64,000 bases of DNA from UBA2336 sp031395485. GTDB lineage: Bacteria > Bacteroidota > Bacteroidia > Cytophagales > Cyclobacteriaceae. A program made the translations under genes and the position numbers. The stretch spans positions 62,001 through 126,000 of the forward strand of contig JANNUS010000012.1 in NCBI GenBank assembly GCA_031395485.1, in the 5' to 3' direction. The notes under the pieces are model-generated. The model was not told the origin of the DNA. It saw nothing but the letters and a program-made list of their open reading frames with translations, and made no database searches. Positions 59,091 through 64,000 of this stretch are shown here, in pieces. Position 1 is the first letter of the stretch; each line of letters starts with the position of its first letter.

Positions 59091-59984
59091 ATGGATTATC
59101 TTGAACAGAGTCCCTTTCTAGTTGCCTGGCATAATGGAATGATTTTGGGTGCGATTTTTATGGTGGCCGCAGGAATTCTCGTCTACTTGTTTCACAGCCT
59201 GCGTGTTTCATTGATATCGGAATATCATATGAAATACGACTATATAAATACGCAAGAAATTAAGAACTACAAGCTTGTCTTTTATTGCTTTGGGGCAGCC
59301 GGGATGCTGCTTATAAACCTTTATCAGATGGATAAGATGAAGGAGGTAGAGCTATGGTTTTATGTCCGAATGTTTATGGGGATCGCTGGAGGCACACTCA
59401 TTGGGTATGTAGCGTATTTGATTCTTGAATATTATTACCCTACCCGGCTAGATAAGAAGCTGAAAAAATGGAGATTCATGCCTCGTGTAAATCCAGCCAA
59501 TGGAAGTAAAATGCGATTACTGAGTGAAGAGGAAGAGGATGTTCATTTACAAGAGGGGATGATTGCCGAGGAGAACGTATTCTCTATTGACTATGATGTT
59601 TGGATTGACGAGAAAACCGGTGATGTGGTGATCGAAAAGTATGAGGGGCGATTGCAGGCATTGAAGTGTAATAGCTGCGGTTTTTATACAATGCGAATCA
59701 TTAAGGAGGAAGTTACGAAGGCACCTACTACAGAAGAACCTGGAGAGTTAGTGAAGAACTACCAGTGCAGTTATTGTAAGTCTGTTCGCGCTACTTCATT
59801 CAATATTTCTACAAAGGAGACAGATGATTACAAAAAGGAGAAATTTAAGTTCAAGCGGAATAAAGACGTGGATCTTGTGAAAATTGAAATTCACTCAGTA
59901 TCAGGTGAGAAAAAGCACTTCGAATTTCAAAATGCCGAGCAGGCCCACAAATTTCTGAGTGAATTTGATTACGAAAAATCTTAA
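59091..59984 (+). CDS. Membrane protein with zinc ribbon, unknown function
   Basis: A 297-residue protein with an N-terminal membrane region of three helices (GMILGAIFMVAAGILVYLF; YKLVFYCFGAAGMLLINLY; VRMFMGIAGGTLIGYVAYLIL) and a cytoplasmic C-terminal part. Residues of about 200-240 hold two CxxC knuckles (CNSCGFY and CSYCKS), a zinc-ribbon arrangement. A final acidic/basic region ends with KKHFEFQNAEQAHKFLSEF. I recognise no family. It precedes the tail-specific protease gene by 53 bases in the same direction. Confidence 0.75.
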   Translation: MDYLEQSPFLVAWHNGMILGAIFMVAAGILVYLFHSLRVSLISEYHMKYDYINTQEIKNYKLVFYCFGAAGMLLINLYQMDKMKEVELWFYVRMFMGIAGGTLIGYVAYLILEYYYPTRLDKKLKKWRFMPRVNPANGSKMRLLSEEEEDVHLQEGMIAEENVFSIDYDVWIDEKTGDVVIEKYEGRLQALKCNSCGFYTMRIIKEEVTKAPTTEEPGELVKNYQCSYCKSVRATSFNISTKETDDYKKEKFKFKRNKDVDLVKIEIHSVSGEKKHFEFQNAEQAHKFLSEFDYEKS

Positions 59985-60037
59985 TAAGTCATTCAGTTTT
60001 TTATTTCTACCGTATTAATCAATAAATATTATTGAAT

Positions 60038-62077
60038 ATGAAGCGTATTGGATTGTGGGTAATTTCGGCATTATTCATTTCGTTAGTTCACCAATCATTA
60101 TCTGCTCAGTCAGACACATCGCTTGTTGAAAAGCCCGTTTTTGGTAAGCAAGCTAAACTTATTTCATACCTACTCGATAATAACCATTACCGAAAACTAC
60201 ACTTAAATGATTCGCTTTCTTCGGCCATATTGGATGCGTACATAGAAGCTTTGGATAATAGCAAAATTTATTTTCTGGATTCAGATGTTGCCTCGTTTGA
60301 GAAATACAGAAATCAGCTTGATGACCTTACGAAAAGTGAGAGTACCTCGCCAGCCTTTGTCATATACCAGGTTTTCAGAAAACGATTTGATGAGCGGATG
60401 ATGTACGTAACTCAGAAATTGATTGGCGCTGACTTTGATTTTACCACGGATGAATATTATGAAACAAATCGCGACCACGAACCCTGGGCTAAATCAAGCG
60501 AAGAATTGAATGGAGTATGGACAAAGATTATTAAAAGTTATGTGCTCAGCTTAAAACTGGCCGGCAAAAAAAATGAGGAGATTGCATCCATGTTAAAGAC
60601 TCGTTATGAGCGATACATTGCCTCTGTGAAGCAAACCAATAGCGGAGATGTTTTTGAGATGTATATGAATGCTATTACAGAAGCCTACGATCCGCACACC
60701 AATTATTTTTCACCAAGCAATGCCGAAAAATTTAATCAGGATATCAGCCAATCATTGGAAGGTATTGGTGCCCGGCTTCAGCCAGATAATGAGTATACAA
60801 AAGTAAATGAAGTTTTACCTGGTGGGCCAGCAGAGAAAAGTAATTTGATACATGCGAATGACCGAATTGTGGGTGTGGCGCAGGGTGCTGCAGGCGCAAT
60901 GGTTGATGTGGTGGGCTGGCGCTTAGATGACGTGGTAAAGCTTATCAAAGGCCCTAAAGGAACACAAGTAAGGTTGCAAATTATTCCGGCTGACGCTGGC
61001 GTTAATGGAACGGCTATAACCATTTCATTAGTTCGTGACAAAATTAAGCTTGATGATCTTACTCCAAAGAAAAAGGTTGTAGAGTTTACACAAAATAATA
61101 AGCCTTTTAAACTTGGGGTTATTACAATTCCTAGTTTTATTATGGACTTCACCGAATACCAAAAGGGCAATCCAAACTACAACAGTACAACACGCGATGT
61201 TAAAAAGTATATTGAAGAGCTCCAGGCTGAAGGAGTGAACGGCATAGCACTTGATCTTCGAAATAATGGCGGTGGATCCCTTCAAGAAGCGATCAATCTT
61301 ACCGGGCTTTTTATAAAAAATGGTCCTGTGGTGCAGGTCAAAAGCTCCAATAATAAAATTGATGTTTTAACTGATGACGACTCGGATATTACTTATAATG
61401 GCCCGTTGGTTGTGCTAATTAACAGATTAAGTGCATCAGCTTCTGAAATTTTTGCCGGTGCTATTCAGGACTACCATCGCGGTGTAATTGTTGGAGAATC
61501 AACCTACGGAAAGGGAACGGTACAACAAGTAATTCCATTGGAACGGTATATTAGAGAAAGTGATGACATTGGCAGCCTGAAGATAACACTTCAGAAATTT
61601 TACAGAGCTTCTGGAAGTAGTACGCAGCACAAAGGTGTTACGCCCGACATAAAATTTCCAACAGCGCTTAGCCCAGAGCAATTTGGAGAAAGTGCGCAAG
61701 CTAATGCATTGCCTTGGGATGAGATTAAAGGAACCCTCTATCAGCGCACGCCCATTATTAATGATAAGGTTTTAGCAGAGCTTAACAAAGCTCATAAAGA
61801 GCGGGCAAAAAGTGATCCGTACTTAACTAGGTTTATTGAAGAGACAAACGAGAATCGAAAGAATATTACAAAATCAATCATTTCGCTGAATGAAAGCATG
61901 AGACGAATCGAAATGGAAGAATCGGAAAAGAAAAAAGCAGCTAATGCCAAGTTGGGTAACATCACTACGATAGGCAAAGAAGGTGAGCCTGTAAAGAACA
62001 CCTTAACTATTGATGACGAATATCTACGGGAAGGCTTGCTTGTGCTGAGCAATTTAATTGTAAGTAAGGTTGGTTAA
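60038..62077 (+). CDS. Tail-specific (C-terminal processing) protease, S41 family
   Basis: A periplasmic serine protease of 679 residues from the ATG at 60038. Signal peptide MKRIGLWVISALFISLVHQSLSAQ; an N-terminal helical domain of Prc type; PDZ domain at about residues 225-320 (LEGIGARLQPDNEYTKVNEVLPGGPAEKS); S41 catalytic domain with RNNGGGSLQEAINLTGLF, the nucleophile Ser in NRLSASASEIFAGAI and the general-base Lys in STYGKGTVQQ; C-terminal DUF3340-like region. It degrades or trims envelope proteins from their C-termini. An in-frame TTG two codons upstream (60032) is less likely as start. Confidence 0.95.
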   Translation: MKRIGLWVISALFISLVHQSLSAQSDTSLVEKPVFGKQAKLISYLLDNNHYRKLHLNDSLSSAILDAYIEALDNSKIYFLDSDVASFEKYRNQLDDLTKSESTSPAFVIYQVFRKRFDERMMYVTQKLIGADFDFTTDEYYETNRDHEPWAKSSEELNGVWTKIIKSYVLSLKLAGKKNEEIASMLKTRYERYIASVKQTNSGDVFEMYMNAITEAYDPHTNYFSPSNAEKFNQDISQSLEGIGARLQPDNEYTKVNEVLPGGPAEKSNLIHANDRIVGVAQGAAGAMVDVVGWRLDDVVKLIKGPKGTQVRLQIIPADAGVNGTAITISLVRDKIKLDDLTPKKKVVEFTQNNKPFKLGVITIPSFIMDFTEYQKGNPNYNSTTRDVKKYIEELQAEGVNGIALDLRNNGGGSLQEAINLTGLFIKNGPVVQVKSSNNKIDVLTDDDSDITYNGPLVVLINRLSASASEIFAGAIQDYHRGVIVGESTYGKGTVQQVIPLERYIRESDDIGSLKITLQKFYRASGSSTQHKGVTPDIKFPTALSPEQFGESAQANALPWDEIKGTLYQRTPIINDKVLAELNKAHKERAKSDPYLTRFIEETNENRKNITKSIISLNESMRRIEMEESEKKKAANAKLGNITTIGKEGEPVKNTLTIDDEYLREGLLVLSNLIVSKVG

Positions 62078-62198
62078 TAATGATCAGCAAATTACTCGCG
62101 CAAATTCATGATATTCTTTAATAACTTTTAGAATGTAGCGATAGCCTTATTATAACCTTGAATTTTCCTATTTTAGAAGAATTAATAGGTAACTCCAC

Positions 62199-64000
62199 AT
62201 GAGTGAAGAACTTCTCAAAGCTATAATTCAACTTTTCGCCATCGTTACCCGCGAACGTATTACTGAAGACGAACGAAATAACATTAAGGAATTTCTCGGA
62301 CTTTATCTTAATCGTGATACAATCAAGTATTACCTCAATCTTTTTGATGGATTTGCTAGTAATTACAAGATTGAAGAACAAAACCAAGCTTCGAGTACGA
62401 TAGACCCAGAGACCCAGCAATTTGTAGATGATTGGGCAAAAATAATGCAGATTACCAAGAAGGTAAATCAAGCGCTTACAACCCAGCAGAAGCAAGTACT
62501 TATTGTAAAAATAATTGAGCTTGTGTTTGTCGATAACAGAATATCCGAAAGACAAAGCAATCTTGTCTTCTACATTGGTCAGGCATTAAAAATCGATCAA
62601 ACCGATGTAAAAGATCTACGAGACTTTGTTACCGGACAAGACATCGATGAGCTCTCTTCTAAACATGTGCTTATCATTGACGAGGGGTATGACGAAAATT
62701 CACATCCGGGGCCGCGAATAACGGAAAAGAATATGACAGGGCTTATTGCCATCCTGAAACTGTCAGAAACATATTTCATTAAGTATCTTGGTATATCTGT
62801 TATCTACCTCAATAGCATTCCGCTAAAAAGCAGGCGCGTAGATGTGTTTCCTACTGGAAGTACAATACGTGGAGATAAAATAGAGTCCATTTATTATAGC
62901 GACATCATTGGAAAGTTTCTGATTGAGGAAAGTCAAAGTAAGATAACGTTTACAGCCGACCATCTTTTTTATCATTTCAAATCGGGAAAGGCCGCATTGC
63001 AAAATATAAATTTAGCCGAGCACGAAGGGAAACTTATTGGCATAATGGGAGCGAGTGGCTCTGGAAAATCAACTTTATTGAATGTTTTGAATGGGGCAGA
63101 TGAACCATCCAGCGGACGAGTGTTAATCAATGGTGTTGATATTCACAAAAATCCCGAGAAAGTGGAAGGTGTTGTCGGCTATATTCCGCAAGATGATCTT
63201 CTTATGGAAGATCTTACGGTTTTTGAAAATTTATACTATGCAGCCCGACTGTGTTTTGATCAATACGATAAAGCACACATTGCTGAAGTGGTCGAGAAGG
63301 TAATTCAACAGCTTGGTCTAACAGAAATTCGAAACCTAAAAGTTGGATCACCCCTCCAAAAAACTATTAGCGGTGGCCAACGCAAGCGTGTTAACATTGG
63401 GTTGGAGTTATTGCGCGAACCAACAATTTTATTTGTTGACGAGCCAACCTCGGGGTTATCCTCTCGAGACTCGGAGAACATAATGGATCTATTGAAAGAA
63501 CTGACACTTCGGGGGAAGATGATTTTCGTAGTGCTTCATCAGCCATCTTCTGATATTTTTAAGATGTTTGATACCCTGTTGATTCTTGACGTAGGTGGGT
63601 TTCAAATCTATTATGGTAATCCAAACGAAGCTGTAGTCTACTTTCGTGATATTGTTAATGCAGCTAATAAAACACAAGGTGCATGCCCTGAATGTGGCAA
63701 CATTAACCCCGAGCAAATTTTTAATATTATTGAAACCAAAGTTGTAAACGAATACGGAAGACTTACTAACACACGCAAAATTTCTGCCGGTCAATGGTAT
63801 CAGTACTTCAAGCAAAAGATTAAGATTCAAAAAATCGCTCATGTTTCGGATACGCTAAATGTAACGCAGCAAATTCCGGGTCGCTTACAACAATTTAAAA
63901 TTTTTACAATACGAGATGTGCTGGCAAAAATTGCGAATAAGCAATATATGTACATCAACTTGTTGGAGGCTCCCGTGTTAGCTTTCTTCATTAGTTTTAT
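62199..64000 (+). CDS. ABC transporter ATP-binding/permease (ABCG-like), partial
   Basis: The frame starts at the ATG 62199-62201 and is open to the window end (600 codons), so the permease part is missing. Residues 1-130 are helical and resemble a TerB-like domain (ELLKAIIQLFAIVTRERIT). Residues of about 265-470 are an ABC nucleotide-binding domain: Walker A GASGSGKST (284-292), signature SGGQRKRVNIGLEL, Walker B ILFVDEPTSGLS, and the switch His in VVLHQPSSDIF. The ABCG/White-type order (ATPase first, then membrane part) fits the beginning of helices after residue 590. Substrate unknown. It follows the tail-specific protease by 121 bases. Confidence 0.88.
   Translation, partial: MSEELLKAIIQLFAIVTRERITEDERNNIKEFLGLYLNRDTIKYYLNLFDGFASNYKIEEQNQASSTIDPETQQFVDDWAKIMQITKKVNQALTTQQKQVLIVKIIELVFVDNRISERQSNLVFYIGQALKIDQTDVKDLRDFVTGQDIDELSSKHVLIIDEGYDENSHPGPRITEKNMTGLIAILKLSETYFIKYLGISVIYLNSIPLKSRRVDVFPTGSTIRGDKIESIYYSDIIGKFLIEESQSKITFTADHLFYHFKSGKAALQNINLAEHEGKLIGIMGASGSGKSTLLNVLNGADEPSSGRVLINGVDIHKNPEKVEGVVGYIPQDDLLMEDLTVFENLYYAARLCFDQYDKAHIAEVVEKVIQQLGLTEIRNLKVGSPLQKTISGGQRKRVNIGLELLREPTILFVDEPTSGLSSRDSENIMDLLKELTLRGKMIFVVLHQPSSDIFKMFDTLLILDVGGFQIYYGNPNEAVVYFRDIVNAANKTQGACPECGNINPEQIFNIIETKVVNEYGRLTNTRKISAGQWYQYFKQKIKIQKIAHVSDTLNVTQQIPGRLQQFKIFTIRDVLAKIANKQYMYINLLEAPVLAFFISF

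Noticed and set aside
62118..62555. 145-codon minus-strand frame at the start of the ABC transporter gene
   Set aside because: The plus strand encodes the TerB-like region and ABC domain continuously to the window end; the antisense frame is a shadow.

Overview
The window looks like a chromosomal segment of a Bacteroidota bacterium, most likely Cytophagales. The grounds are moderate-to-low G+C, no Shine-Dalgarno-like starts, promoters of the TTTG / TAnnTTTG type (rpsO, tRNA-Thr, tRNA-Asp), and lineage-typical families: DUF2911, START-like, DUF349, BshB1, small outer-membrane beta-barrels, SusD-type remnants and an OmpA/WD40-like protein. I could not fix the genus. No phage, CRISPR array, rRNA or intact insertion sequence was seen.

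Bases 1-4930 (mostly minus strand) are the remains of a starch/maltose-utilisation locus. They hold a LacI-type regulator, a cytoplasmic GH31 alpha-glucosidase, a frameshifted C-terminal scrap of a sugar MFS transporter, the start of a secreted CBM48/esterase gene that leaves the window, and what appears to be the last codons of a SusD gene still attached to its terminator. Bases 4931-15097 (plus strand) hold a cytochrome c lipoprotein and then a tight GlgE-pathway cluster: glgE, a TreS-maltokinase fusion, glgB and a GH57 glucan enzyme. The TreS half of the fusion lacks the catalytic nucleophile (Ser208 where the family has Asp), while the kinase half looks intact. Bases 15123-20762 (minus strand) hold a TPR lipoprotein and a glycolytic entry set (pgi, pfkA, ROK glucokinase). 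About 15 kb is therefore devoted to alpha-glucan synthesis, breakdown and glucose entry into glycolysis.

Bases 20825-31210 are housekeeping: tRNA-Met, a START-like protein, LptF/G permease, rpsO, pnp, trxB, bshB1, pdxH, YqgE, a DUF349 protein and tRNA-Thr. An 86-bp insertion bordered by a 13-bp duplication of the tRNA 5' end lies between the tRNA-Thr promoter and the tRNA. Bases 31307-34797 form an uncharacterised minus-strand operon of a secreted membrane protein, a large lipoprotein and a radical SAM protein. Bases 35039-42189 hold galK, galM, a small exported protein, an exported PIG-L deacetylase with a C-terminal amidotransferase-like domain, a 39-residue membrane peptide and a sodium:solute symporter.

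Bases 42504-53442 hold DUF2911, Mpg, OmpA-like, GGT, TetR, a small lipoprotein, tRNA-Asp, accA, an MBL-fold hydrolase, a patatin and a long urocanase. Bases 53480-56186 hold four consecutive outer-membrane beta-barrel genes. The end of the window has tyrS, a MazG-like protein, a two-gene unknown module with a 13-bp-arm palindrome at its start codon, an overlooked 49-residue protein, a membrane zinc-ribbon protein, a tail-specific protease and the beginning of an ABCG-like transporter.

The most unusual signals are the nucleophile-less TreS domain, the fossil Sus locus, the tRNA-Thr insertion, the radical SAM operon, and the small genes that a length cutoff would miss.
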